A stretch of DNA of 64,000 nt from JAJPKK01 sp963702755 (lineage in GTDB: Bacteria > Pseudomonadota > Alphaproteobacteria > Rhizobiales > Xanthobacteraceae): assembly GCA_963702755.1 (NCBI GenBank), contig CAVPDZ010000018.1:186001-250000 (forward strand), written 5' to 3'. Positions 40,152 to 49,347 of this stretch are shown piece by piece; within the stretch, counting starts at the first letter, position 1, and each line of letters opens with the position of its first letter. A program made the translations under genes and the position numbers. The notes beneath the pieces were generated by a model that saw nothing but the letters and a program-made list of their open reading frames with translations, was not told where the DNA came from and did no database searches.

Positions 40152-41147
40152 ATGTTGGACCTAAGTGGCTCGGTGGCGCGCCGGCTGTTCCTCGTCAGCG
40201 TCGTCGCGGCAGTCTCAGCATTCGCTCACGGACCAGCGCAGGCGCAGTCCGACTACCCCAATCGGCACGTGCAAATTGTCGTTCCCTATGGACCCGGCGG
40301 TGTCGCCGACGTGGGCCATCGGATCGTCGCCGATAAATTGTCGGCGCGCCTGAAGCAGCAATTCGTCGTCGACAACCGGCCGGGCGCGGGCGGCATTGTC
40401 GCCGCCAAGGCGGTCGCGGCCGCTCCCGCCGACGGCTACACCCTGCTGATGACCGGCAACCAGAACGCCATCGGCGCGTCGCTGTTCAAATCGTTGCCCT
40501 TCAACATCCTCTCCGACTTCGCTTCGGTGTCGACCACCTCGTTCTTCGATCTCCTGATCGTGACGAGGTCCGGCTCGCCGTTGAACTCGGTCGAAGACGT
40601 CATTCGTGCGGCTCGCGCCAATCCGGGCAAACTCAACATCGCAACCATCAATCCCGGCAGCACGCAGAACCTCGCCGCCGAATTGTTCAAGAGCGTCGCC
40701 GGCATCGATGCGACGGTCGTGCCGTTTCGGACGTCGAGCGACATGGCCACCGCCATTCTCCGCGGCGACGTCGATATCGCTTTTGAAATCTATGCCGGCA
40801 TCTATGGGCTCATCGACGACAAGAAGCTTCGCGTCCTTGCCTCCACCGGCCCGACCCGCTCGACCTATTTGCCGAGCGTCCCGACGGTGCAGGAGAGCGG
40901 CCTCAGTTACGAGGTGGTGAGTTGGAACGGGATTTCCGCGCCGGCCGGCACGCCGCCGTCGGTCATCGCGGTCCTCGGCCGCGCGCTCAACGAGGTGTTG
41001 CAGGCGCCCGATGTTCAGGCGCGGGCGCGCACGCTTGGCCTCGAGATGCGCGGCAGCACGCCGGAGGAGATGACGGCGCGGATGCGCGCCGACATTGCCA
41101 AGTGGGCGCGCGTGATCGAGCAGGCCGGCATCCCGAAGCGGGATTGA
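40152..41147 (+). CDS. TctC/Bug-family tripartite tricarboxylate receptor
   Basis: A 331-residue periplasmic receptor with signal peptide (LFLVSVVAAVSAFAHGPAQAQ) and the Bug pattern: YPNRHVQIVVPYGPGGVADVG, VVDNRPGAGGIVAAKAVAAAPADGYTLLM, DVDIAFEIYAGIYGLI, and VSWNGISAPAGTPPSVI. Unlike the copy at 17935 its frame is intact. There are no TctA/TctB permease genes beside it. Ligand unknown; small carboxylates are usual. Confidence 0.92.
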   Translation: MLDLSGSVARRLFLVSVVAAVSAFAHGPAQAQSDYPNRHVQIVVPYGPGGVADVGHRIVADKLSARLKQQFVVDNRPGAGGIVAAKAVAAAPADGYTLLMTGNQNAIGASLFKSLPFNILSDFASVSTTSFFDLLIVTRSGSPLNSVEDVIRAARANPGKLNIATINPGSTQNLAAELFKSVAGIDATVVPFRTSSDMATAILRGDVDIAFEIYAGIYGLIDDKKLRVLASTGPTRSTYLPSVPTVQESGLSYEVVSWNGISAPAGTPPSVIAVLGRALNEVLQAPDVQARARTLGLEMRGSTPEEMTARMRADIAKWARVIEQAGIPKRD

Positions 41148-41150
41148 GCC

Positions 41151-42407
41151 TCAAAAGAGCGGCGGCACCTGCGCGACCTTGAGCGGCCCGAGAAACACGT
41201 TGCCGTTGTCGAGACGCAGCGTCACCTTGAGGGCGCCGTGGCCTTCGAGTTCGGTGCGTTGCCCTCCCAGCGCTGCCGCCGCGACCGCGATATTGGGCGC
41301 ACCACTGTTGCCGCCTGCACTATTGGTGCCGCTCGCACCACCGTTGCCGCTCGCACCACCGTTGCCGCTCGCGCCACCGCTGCCGCCTGCATCAGGGGCG
41401 CCGCTCGCGGTGCGCGCATTGCCGCCGCCACCGCGCAGCACATTGCCGAGGCCCGGTACGATGCGATCAAGGCTCGGTGCAACAAGCGCGAGGGTGTTCG
41501 CCGGCACCGCCTGGGCGATCGCACGATCGATGCCCAGCAGCGGGACGAGCTTGTCGAAATTGACGACGGTAAGCGCAAGATTGCCGTTGAGCGTGCCGTT
41601 CGGCGTCAGCGTCAGCGCGCCCGCCGCGTCGATGATCAGGTCGCCCTGCTTGAATCGCGCCGTCGTGACGTCGAGCCGTCCGTTTGCGGCCTGGATTTCG
41701 CGCAGCCATTGCCCGAGCGGCTTCGGCGTAATGTCGTGCGCGCCGCGCAGCACCGCGACGACCTGCGCATCGGTCGGCGTCGTGACCAGTTTACCGAGTG
41801 CCGGCGACCGCAAGCTGGCAAAATCGACGGCGAGATCGACGACCGGATGACCCGGAGTCGACTCCGGGGCGAAGCGGGCGTGAAATTCGGCATGACTGGC
41901 TTCGACCAGCGGCCCGGACCCGCTGACGGGAACTGATTCAAGCTTCGGCCTTTCGATGACGATCGATAGCCGTTCCGGCGCGCCCGGCACGCCGCGCAAG
42001 CTCGCTTGGCCGAGCATCCAATTGATGGATGTGGTCGGCGTGCCGCCGAGCGGCGCGATCGTAACCGGCGACTCGATTTCGCCGATCACCAGCGTCGGGT
42101 CCCAGACTTGCGCGACCGCCGCCAGATGCTGGGCGCGAATCGACAGCGCCGTCGCGCGGTCATCGACCGACGGATCGGCGCAGGCCACTTCGATGCGGAA
42201 GGGATAGCCGCCGAACTGCGCGTTGTCGCAGCCGTAAATGCGCCCGGCGTTGGCCTCGCGCGCGCGCCACGCCGTCATCGTCTCTTCCGCGCGACTCGAT
42301 GCGTAGTACCAGAACCCCGACCACGCGAGGCCAAGGACAACAAGTCCCGCCGTCGGCACGGCAATAAGCCATGGCCGCGGCGATCGCGAACCCATTTCTC
42401 TGCTCAC
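41151..42407 (-). CDS. DUF2125 domain-containing protein
   Basis: A 418-residue protein anchored by an N-terminal helix (WLIAVPTAGLVVLGLAWSGFWYYA), then REANAGRIYGCDNAQFGGYPFRIEVACADP, the hallmark of DUF2125, and AAVAQVWDPTLVIGEIESPVTI. Residues about 330-375 are a Gly/Ala/Ser/Asn low-complexity insert with the unit GGASGN repeated. Conserved across Rhizobiales without known role, probably periplasmic. The final residues KVAQVPPLF end four bases after the convergent Bug gene. Confidence 0.9.
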   Translation of the reverse strand: MSREMGSRSPRPWLIAVPTAGLVVLGLAWSGFWYYASSRAEETMTAWRAREANAGRIYGCDNAQFGGYPFRIEVACADPSVDDRATALSIRAQHLAAVAQVWDPTLVIGEIESPVTIAPLGGTPTTSINWMLGQASLRGVPGAPERLSIVIERPKLESVPVSGSGPLVEASHAEFHARFAPESTPGHPVVDLAVDFASLRSPALGKLVTTPTDAQVVAVLRGAHDITPKPLGQWLREIQAANGRLDVTTARFKQGDLIIDAAGALTLTPNGTLNGNLALTVVNFDKLVPLLGIDRAIAQAVPANTLALVAPSLDRIVPGLGNVLRGGGGNARTASGAPDAGGSGGASGNGGASGNGGASGTNSAGGNSGAPNIAVAAAALGGQRTELEGHGALKVTLRLDNGNVFLGPLKVAQVPPLF

Positions 42408-42496
42408 GCGCTCTCCTTGCTTCCGCCCCGATGTTGCCTCGCCCCCTTCCGACTGTTAGGCGAGGAAACGTTTTCCCCGCCTCGCAGGTCACGTTC

Positions 42497-43105
42497 ATGC
42501 AATTTTCCGAGCCCGGCGCCAACGATGAACTTTGGGTGTTCGGCTATGGCTCGTTGATGTGGCGGCCGGGCTTCGCGTACGTGGAACGGACGCCGGCGCG
42601 GCTCATCGGTCTGCACCGCGCGCTCTGCGTCTATTCCTTCGTCCATCGCGGAACGCCGGAAAAGCCGGGCCTCGTGCTCGGCCTTGACCGTGGCGGCGCC
42701 TGCCGCGGTATCGCCTACCGGGTCGCGGCAGGGCACGCCGAATCGACCATTGCGTATCTGCGCGCGCGCGAGCAGGTGACCAAGGTTTACTTGGAGTCCC
42801 ATCGCCGCATCGCTCTCGCCGCGACACCGCAGCGCCCGGACGGCGGCGAAGCGAGCGCGCTCGTTTATCTCGTTGATCGCAGTCATCCCCAATATGCCGG
42901 GCGGCTCGACCTCGAGCGCCAGCTTCATCTCGTACGCCAGGGTCATGGCCGATCCGGGGCGAACCGCGATTATGTTATTGCCACAGTTGCCGAAATTGAG
43001 GCGCAGGGCTGCCGCGATGAGGCCCTGCATCGGCTCGCCGAACGCCTCAAAGGTGCACACGAGGTGCACGCCGGGCCACCGCACGTCTCCGAGCGGGCGA
43101 CCTGA
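42497..43105 (+). CDS. Gamma-glutamylcyclotransferase (ChaC-like)
   Basis: A 202-residue enzyme that releases 5-oxoproline from glutathione or gamma-glutamyl peptides. Landmarks: WVFGYGSLMWRPGF (substrate loop), RALCVYSFVHRGTPEKPGLVLGLDRGGACRGIAYRV and the catalytic-acid-like SALVYLVDRSHPQY region. The ATG at 42497 is chosen because homology begins at ELWVFGYGSL; the frame is open upstream. Divergent from the DUF2125 gene. gshA at 59249 makes the same tripeptide but is not linked in an operon. Confidence 0.9.
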   Translation: MQFSEPGANDELWVFGYGSLMWRPGFAYVERTPARLIGLHRALCVYSFVHRGTPEKPGLVLGLDRGGACRGIAYRVAAGHAESTIAYLRAREQVTKVYLESHRRIALAATPQRPDGGEASALVYLVDRSHPQYAGRLDLERQLHLVRQGHGRSGANRDYVIATVAEIEAQGCRDEALHRLAERLKGAHEVHAGPPHVSERAT

Positions 43106-43119
43106 AGGCGATCGGCTCG

Positions 43120-44160
43120 CTATCTCTGATCCTGCAGAGCTTCCACCGGTGCGGGCTTGTCGCTGCCGCGCAACAGCGAGCCGGCGAGATCATTGAGCGA
43201 GGGCTGGCGCAATGCCACGAACGGCAGCGGGCGCGTGGCCTCGATGGCGGCGAGGCCGAGGCGCGCGGTGAGGAGCCCGTTGAGGACACCTTCGCCGAGG
43301 CGGGCCGACACCTTGGCGGCGACACCGTGGCCGATCACCTGCTGGATCAAACTGTCGCTCGCGGCCATTCCGCCGGTCAGTGCGAGGTGGGAGACGGTGT
43401 GGCGCAACAGCTTCAGCAGCCCAAGCGAGCCGGGCCGTCCGCCGTACAGCAGCGCAAGCCGTCGCAGCAGGCCGAGCGCAGTGACGAGCACGAACAGCAT
43501 ATCAACGGCCGCCCGCGGGCTCACGGCGGTCACGACCGATACGCGCTTCGCCGCCGCACCGACGAGCTGCCGCGCCTCCTCGTCGAGGGGCGCCATCAGT
43601 TCGCGCTCGGCGAGACGGACGAGATCGCCGCCGTCGATGATATCGCCGAAGTGATCTTCGAGCCGGGCGCGGGCGCGCGCGAGCCGCGGCATGCGGCGCG
43701 TTAGTCGAATGAGTTCGCGACCAAGCGTGCGGCCGGCCGCGCGGTCGTCGCTGGCGAGAATATCGACGGCGCGCGTGCGCATCGCGTCGATGGTCGCCAG
43801 CCGCGCGAGGCCGAGCACTTCGCGCACGCAAATAACCGCAAGCGCGGCCGCCGCAACAGCCGCAAGCGCGGCACCAAGGCCGCCGAGCCAGCCGGCGCGG
43901 CTCCACAGGTCGGAGATCAGATTGGCAGTGCCGAGACCGATCGCGAGCAATACGAGACCGCCGGCCGAAACCCAGAACGCCGTCGCCCAGGGCACCCGTC
44001 GCCGCCGCGGCAACGGCGCCACGACCGGCAGCGAAACATCGGTCTCGCCCGCCTGGACGCTTTTGACCCCGGGTACGCTGCGGCGCGGCTCCTCGATCGG
44101 GGCCAGGACCACGGCAGGGTCGTCGACGCGGAATGTCGCAGGCCGGTGGGGGCGGTTCAT
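43120..44160 (-). CDS. YcjF/TIGR01620 family membrane protein (DUF697)
   Basis: A 346-residue membrane protein. After a Pro-rich start come two helices (AFWVSAGGLVLLAIGLGTANLI; LGAALAAVAAAALAVICVREVLGL) and the DUF697 C-terminal half with AVSPRAAVDMLFVLVTALGLLRRLALLYGGRPG and VIGHGVAAKVSARLGEGVLNGLLTARLGLAAIE. It overlaps the YcjX gene by four bases, the widely conserved pair. Stress-related envelope function has been proposed for E. coli YcjXF, without firm proof. Confidence 0.92.
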   Translation of the reverse strand: MNRPHRPATFRVDDPAVVLAPIEEPRRSVPGVKSVQAGETDVSLPVVAPLPRRRRVPWATAFWVSAGGLVLLAIGLGTANLISDLWSRAGWLGGLGAALAAVAAAALAVICVREVLGLARLATIDAMRTRAVDILASDDRAAGRTLGRELIRLTRRMPRLARARARLEDHFGDIIDGGDLVRLAERELMAPLDEEARQLVGAAAKRVSVVTAVSPRAAVDMLFVLVTALGLLRRLALLYGGRPGSLGLLKLLRHTVSHLALTGGMAASDSLIQQVIGHGVAAKVSARLGEGVLNGLLTARLGLAAIEATRPLPFVALRQPSLNDLAGSLLRGSDKPAPVEALQDQR

Positions 44161-45671
44161 TTGAGCCGGTCTCCAATCAAAAATTGCAGAGCGCGATCAA
44201 GCCGAATATGGGGTAGCGAAGGCGCGCCGTCACCGGTCGACGTGAGCGCCGGCGGACGAAATCGCACGAAACGGAAATCGCTGTCTTCGGCGCCGGCTGC
44301 CGTCAGCCCGCGAAATGGTGCCGCACCCGCCGTAAAAAGCGCGTCCGGATCGGCGGGAAGTTCGCCGGGAAAGATCACGACTTCGGTCTTGCCGTCGAAT
44401 ACCTGGCCGCTTTTGCCCCCTGCCCGCTCGCCCGCCGCCGGCACGCCGACGATACATTGCAGCGTCCGGCCGCCTTGCCGCACCTCGGCCTCGCGCGTCG
44501 CGCGCACCGCCGCGAGCGCGATCACATCGGCCGAGGCGCCCGCGACACCGGCGCGAGCGACGGCGCGATCGACCATCCGCCGCAGGATTGCCTCCAGCCG
44601 ATCATGGCTGGTGTGATGAAGGTGGTCGGCCTTGGTCGCGGCGAACAGAATGCGATCGGCGCGCGGCCGCAACAGCGAACTCAGGAATGTCCGGCGGCCG
44701 ATCTCGAAGCAATCGAGCAGCGACGTGAAGGCGCTTTCGAGATCGCGCACCGCCTCGGGCCCCGCGTTGAGCGCTGCGAGGGCGTCGACCAAAACGATCT
44801 GGCGATCAAGCCGCGCGAAATGATCGCGAAAGAACGGGCGCACCACCACGTCCTTGTAGGCCTCGTAGCGCCGCCGCATCATCGCCCATAGCGAGCCGTC
44901 GGGCGCATCGCCATCCGCCGGCACGTCGAGCGGCGCGAAGGTGAGTGCCGGCGAGCCTGCAAGATCGCCGGGCATCAGGAAGCGCCCGGGCGGCAGCAGG
45001 CTCATGGCGTAACGTTCATTGCGGCATGCGACGAGATAGTCGGTAAAGAGCCGCGCCGCCGCGATGGCATCGGTCTCTTGCGCGGGCGCGTTGGCATCGA
45101 GCTTTGCCAGCGTGGCGTGCCACGCCGCCGCGATCTGCGCTCGCGGCTCTTCGCGCGACAGCCTTATGCTGTCCGCCGACCATGCCTCGAAGCTTTGGTT
45201 GAGCAGCGGCAGATCGAGCAGCCACTCGCCCGGGTAGTCGACCATGTCGACGACGAGTTCGCGCATTGCGCCCGAGCGCGACTGGAATTCGACGATGAGC
45301 CGCAGTTCGCTGATCTGACGCGTCAACTCCGGCCAGATGCGGTCTTTGACGAGCGCCTCGACGTGGCTCTCGTAGTCGAAGCGCGGCACGGCATCGTCGG
45401 GCTGCGGCGCCAGGCGCGCCCGCATGATGCGGCCTTCATCGAGCGCCTCGAACACCGGAAAGCGCCCGCTGCGCACGAGGCCGTGCACAAGTGCGGTGAT
45501 GAAGACCGTCTTGCCGGCGCGCGAGAGCCCGGTGATGCCGAGCCGCACCGTCGGCGTCAGCAGATTGTTGCCGTAGTCCGCGAGTGCGAGCGCGGCGAGG
45601 CGGGCCTGTTCGAACCAATCGGATAAAGTATTCACGGCACGATCAATGTGGCGCGCCGGTCGCGCGATCAC
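44157..45671 (-). CDS. YcjX-family P-loop protein (DUF463)
   Basis: A 504-residue ATP/GTP-binding protein. Walker A is GLSRAGKT near residue 47, followed by VFITALVHGLVRSGRFPVFEA, the VVDMVDYPGEWLLDLPLL segment (Walker B-like), LFTDYLVACRNERYAMSLLPPGRFLMPGDLAGSP, DRQIVLVDALAALNAGP and the LFAATKADHLHHTSHDRL specificity-type motif. The stop overlaps the YcjF start. The pair is presumably one functional unit on the inner membrane. Confidence 0.93.
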   Translation of the reverse strand: MIARPARHIDRAVNTLSDWFEQARLAALALADYGNNLLTPTVRLGITGLSRAGKTVFITALVHGLVRSGRFPVFEALDEGRIMRARLAPQPDDAVPRFDYESHVEALVKDRIWPELTRQISELRLIVEFQSRSGAMRELVVDMVDYPGEWLLDLPLLNQSFEAWSADSIRLSREEPRAQIAAAWHATLAKLDANAPAQETDAIAAARLFTDYLVACRNERYAMSLLPPGRFLMPGDLAGSPALTFAPLDVPADGDAPDGSLWAMMRRRYEAYKDVVVRPFFRDHFARLDRQIVLVDALAALNAGPEAVRDLESAFTSLLDCFEIGRRTFLSSLLRPRADRILFAATKADHLHHTSHDRLEAILRRMVDRAVARAGVAGASADVIALAAVRATREAEVRQGGRTLQCIVGVPAAGERAGGKSGQVFDGKTEVVIFPGELPADPDALFTAGAAPFRGLTAAGAEDSDFRFVRFRPPALTSTGDGAPSLPHIRLDRALQFLIGDRLK

Positions 45672-45707
45672 AAGGCGGTCATCCCACCGGTTATCAGGCC
45701 CCGAGCT

Positions 45708-46247
45708 TCACCTGACCACGCCGGAAATGCAGCAGGCGCGGTGGCGGGGCGGCGTGATGCGGTCCTTGAGGAAGCAGCGCGCATTGGGGCCGCTATAGCC
45801 CGGCCGCGCGTAGGTCCAGGCGCGGCATCGCAGGTCGGTCTCGCACGCGCCGCGGCAAACTTCGCCGCTCGGATCGGGCGCCATTTCGAAATTGCGGAAA
45901 TCGCCGCCGACGCGATCGATGGAAAATTCCCGTGCGACGGTGCGGGGCAGGATGACGCCGGTGCCGCGCACGCCCGATACGCTGCCGCTGTCCTCGGTTC
46001 GCGACGGCACCTGGCTCTTCAGCCAGCAGACCGCAACCCGCTCCGCCGTCGGATAGTTGAAGCTCCACGCGCGGCACCGCGCGTCGCGCTCGCATCGCCC
46101 CGCACAGACGGCCGGATCGCCCGAGCGCACCTGAAAGCTCAGATAATCGGCGCCACGCCGGTCGTATCCCACTTGTGCGATGGCCGTCGGGGCGCCGCAA
46201 ATCAACGCCGCAATTACCGAGACAAGCGCGGCTACGACGCGAATCAT
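45708..46247 (-). CDS. Secreted protein with two PAN/apple domains
   Basis: A 179-residue exported protein: signal peptide LVSVIAALICGAPTAIAQ, then two similar halves. The first reads GADYLSFQVRSGDPAVCAGRCERDARCRAWSFNYP; the second DFRNFEMAPDPSGEVCRGACETDLRCRAWTYARPGYSG. Each half has the C-x-x-x-C and R-C-R-A-W core of PAN domains, ending in CFLKDRITPP. PAN domains bind carbohydrate or protein. The ATG at 46247 is chosen from the signal peptide. Confidence 0.87.
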   Translation of the reverse strand: MIRVVAALVSVIAALICGAPTAIAQVGYDRRGADYLSFQVRSGDPAVCAGRCERDARCRAWSFNYPTAERVAVCWLKSQVPSRTEDSGSVSGVRGTGVILPRTVAREFSIDRVGGDFRNFEMAPDPSGEVCRGACETDLRCRAWTYARPGYSGPNARCFLKDRITPPRHRACCISGVVR

Positions 46248-46420
46248 CTCGTGTCCTGGATTTTTTGCCCGCCCCGCACGCGATCTTAATTCATCGACTG
46301 CGTTGAAGCGAGCGTCGGCATTGGTTATCCGCCAACGTTCTTGCACAAAGTGCCGTGAGCACTAGGTTTTCTGAACGGATATACATCGAGCGCATCAGCG
46401 GACACGAACAGGAAGGCGTA

Positions 46421-48269
46421 ATGGATCAATTGCACGGTGGATTGGGCATCCTGCTGCTGCCGCTCCTCCTCATGGCGGTCGCGGTGGTGAGCGTGCCGCT
46501 TGCCCGCGTGGCCCGACTTTCGACGATCGTCGCCTATATCGCGGCGGGAATAGCGGTCGGCCCGTCCGGGGTTGGCTTGGTGAAGGCGCCCGAGACGATC
46601 ACCGCCGTCTCCGAGCTCGGCGTGGTGCTGCTTCTGTTCTTGATCGGCCTCGAGCTTGAGTTTTCCCGTCTGCTCGCGTTGCGGCGCGCGATCTTCGGAC
46701 TTGGGGTCGCGCAGCTCGTCCTCACCGCAGCCGCACTCGGTGCGCTTGCCTTCGCCCTCAAGCTTGCCGACTGGCGCGGCGCGATCATCGCCGGTCTCGC
46801 ACTTGCGATGTCGGCGACGGCAATCGCGCTGAAAATCCTGGAGGATCGCGGTCACTTGCAGCAGCCCTACGGGCAGCGTGCGTTCGCGATCCTGCTCTTC
46901 CAGGATATGTCCGTGGTGCCTTTGCTGGCGCTCCTGCCGCTGCTCGCGCCCGGCGCCAGCAGCCATGAGACGACCGCGGGCGAGACCTTGTTTGCGGTCG
47001 GGCGCGGCGGCCTCGCCATCGCGGCCATCGTGGTCGCCGGCCGCTATCTGCTCAATCCGTTCCTCGCGCTCCTCGCGTCCACCGGCGCGCGCGAGGTGAT
47101 GACGGCGGCGGCGCTCCTCGTCGTGCTGGGGTCGGCGGCGCTGATGCAGGCCGCCGGCATGTCGATGGCGCTTGGCGCGTTTCTCGCCGGCGTGCTGCTC
47201 GCCGGCTCGAACTATCGCCACGAACTCGAAGCCGATATCGAGCCGTTCCGCGGGCTGCTGCTGGCGCTGTTCTTCATGAGCGTCGGCATGTCGATCGACA
47301 TGCATGTCGTGGTCGTCAACATCGTGCTGATCGTGGTCGCGGCGATCGTCATCACCGCTCTCAAGGCCGGCATCGTCGCGGCGTTGTTTCGCGCCACCTG
47401 TCCCAATCCCGGCGAACTCGCTGCGCGCCGGCTCGGTGCTGACGGGAGCCGGGGAGTTTGCCTACGTGCTGATCCCGTTCGGTGCTTCCCTCGGCGCGCT
47501 GGCGCCGTCCGAAGCAAGCCTGTTCTCGGCGATCGCGGCCTTCACCATGCTGATGGGACCGCCCGTCGCCTCGCTGACGGATACCGCGCTCGCGCGGCGC
47601 GCCCGCGCGCGGCTCCCGGAGGCTGATGACCTCGGCGGCGTCAAGGGCGCGGCGCTGATCATCGGGTTCGGCCGGTTCGGCCAGATCGTGTCGCAATGTC
47701 TGCTGGCCGAAGGCGTCGATGTGCTGACCATCGACAACGATCCCGAGATGATCACGAATGCCGGCCGCTTCGGCTTCAAGGTCTATTACGGCGACGGCGC
47801 GCGCCTCGACGTGCTGCGTACCGCGATCACCGCCGAGGTGCGGCTGGTGGCGGTCTGCGTCGATCGCCGCGAGTCGACCGATCGCATCGTGGAATTGGTG
47901 CGCGCCGAGTTTCCCAACGTGAAGCTCTACGTCCGATCGTTCGATCGCCGCCACAGCCTGGAGCTGCTGACCAAGGGCGTCGATTACGAGATCCGCGAGA
48001 CTTTCGAGTCGGCGGTCGAGTTCGGCTGTGCCGCGCTGGAGGGACTCGGCATGGAGCACGATCGCGCCGTCGAAGTCGCGGACTACATCCGTACCCGCGA
48101 TCTCGAACGCCTTGCGCTCCAACAATCCGAAGGCATCGCCGCCGGTCGCGATCTCGCCTTCGCGCGCCGCGTCGAGCCGGAGCCGCTGTCCGAGCCCTTG
48201 CACGAGGCGGAGGCGCTCAATCCCGAAGCGGCCGCACTCGTCGAAGATGAGAAAGAAAATGCCGAGTGA
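46421..48269 (+). CDS. CPA2 cation:proton antiporter (KefB/KefC type), one-base shift
   Basis: A 12-to-13-helix sodium/hydrogen-exchanger domain (STIVAYIAAGIAVGPSGVGLV, LLFLIGLELEFSRLLALRR, LALAMSATAIALKILEDRG, FAILLFQDMSVVPLLALLP) followed by a RCK/TrkA-N nucleotide-binding domain (AALIIGFGRFGQIVSQCLL, TIDNDPEMITNAGRFGFKVYYGDGARLDVL). The frame changes once near 47405-47415; the restored join reads NSLRAGSVLTGAGEFAYV. The ATG at 46421 with AGGAAGG upstream is preferred to 46355. Likely potassium/proton exchange, often gated by glutathione adducts in this class. Confidence 0.9.
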
Positions 48270-48459
48270 AGCACGAGCGAGCTACAACTATTTGGAGCAA
48301 TTGCGAAAAATATCGGCACTCCAATGTGCTGATGTCACCCGCTTGTCACATAACTGTTAGCCACACCCATTTACCTTGCGCCGCTTTTGTAGCGGTGGAG
48401 CGTGTGATGGGTCTCGCTGACGATGTCCTGCTCTCCACGAGTTCTTGCGGAGGGATGGC

Positions 48460-49281
48460 ATGAGCCAGCTGACGGCAGCGGATTTCCAAGCCTATCCGAG
48501 CGACACGACCGCGGACGATGAGATCGCGGCGGGGCCGCTCGCGCTCTACTACGTTCCGGTGGATCTGATCGCGCCGACGCAGATGAATGAAGGGTTCGCG
48601 GAGGTCGGGAAGAAGACTGCCGGCTTCGATCTACTGACGCCGTCGGAACTGCAAGCGAACCTGCTCACCGATATCGAACCCGTCGTCATCGGCCCGAACG
48701 GCCAGCTCTATCTGCTCGATGGACACCACACCTTCACGGCATTGGAAGACTCGATCTACGGCGCGAGCGATCCGGACGTTTTTGTCGACGTCGTCGCCAA
48801 TTATTCGAACCTGACGGAAGCCCAGTTTTTCGCAACGATGCAGTCGAACAACCTGCTGCTGCCGTTGAATGACGGGGTTCCGCAGACCGTCAATGATGCG
48901 ACCGGCTCGCCCATTCCGACGTTGCTGACAGAACTGACCAACGATCCCTATCGCGGCCTCGAATACAGCATTTTGAAGAACAAGAGTTCGAAGCTCTTTA
49001 CGACGGCGAGCAACATCACCGGCGCCATCGGCGCCTCGACGCCCGGTCTCGACAAGATGACCGGCTTTTATTCGGACTTCCTCGAAGCCGCGGCCTATCG
49101 CGATGCCAACGGCGGCAAGGGGCTTCCCTACTTGTCGCCGGGCGATATCGCGCTCGCGACCCAATGGAATTTGACCGGCAGCAACACCACGACGTTACCG
49201 AATATCACGGGCGCGGTGCACGCTTATCAATTGCCGGGTTTTATCCTCTCGCAACAATATTACTATCAGCAGCGTCATTAG
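48460..49281 (+). CDS. ParB/Srx-like N-terminal domain segment
   Basis: The longest intact part of the 4.8-kb gene. It contains YYVPVDLIAPTQMNEGFAEVGKKT, the ParB-like GPNGQLYLLDGHHTF (metal/nuclease-type DGHH motif), LTEAQFFATMQSNNLLLPLNDG and an unannotated C-terminal stretch GLPYLSPGDIALATQWNLTGSN. It matches the 'putative ParB-like nuclease' (ParBc_2) group found in secreted and fungal proteins rather than chromosome-partition ParB. No signal peptide is seen at this N-terminus, so export is unexplained. After LPGFILSQ the continuation ITISSVISN lies in another frame. Confidence 0.85.
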   Translation: MSQLTAADFQAYPSDTTADDEIAAGPLALYYVPVDLIAPTQMNEGFAEVGKKTAGFDLLTPSELQANLLTDIEPVVIGPNGQLYLLDGHHTFTALEDSIYGASDPDVFVDVVANYSNLTEAQFFATMQSNNLLLPLNDGVPQTVNDATGSPIPTLLTELTNDPYRGLEYSILKNKSSKLFTTASNITGAIGASTPGLDKMTGFYSDFLEAAAYRDANGGKGLPYLSPGDIALATQWNLTGSNTTTLPNITGAVHAYQLPGFILSQQYYYQQRH

Positions 49282-49347
49282 TAACACGCACCCTGGCGAA
49301 TGGCGCGCTAGACGGCAACGGCACCTTCACCGGCATAACCGAGATCA

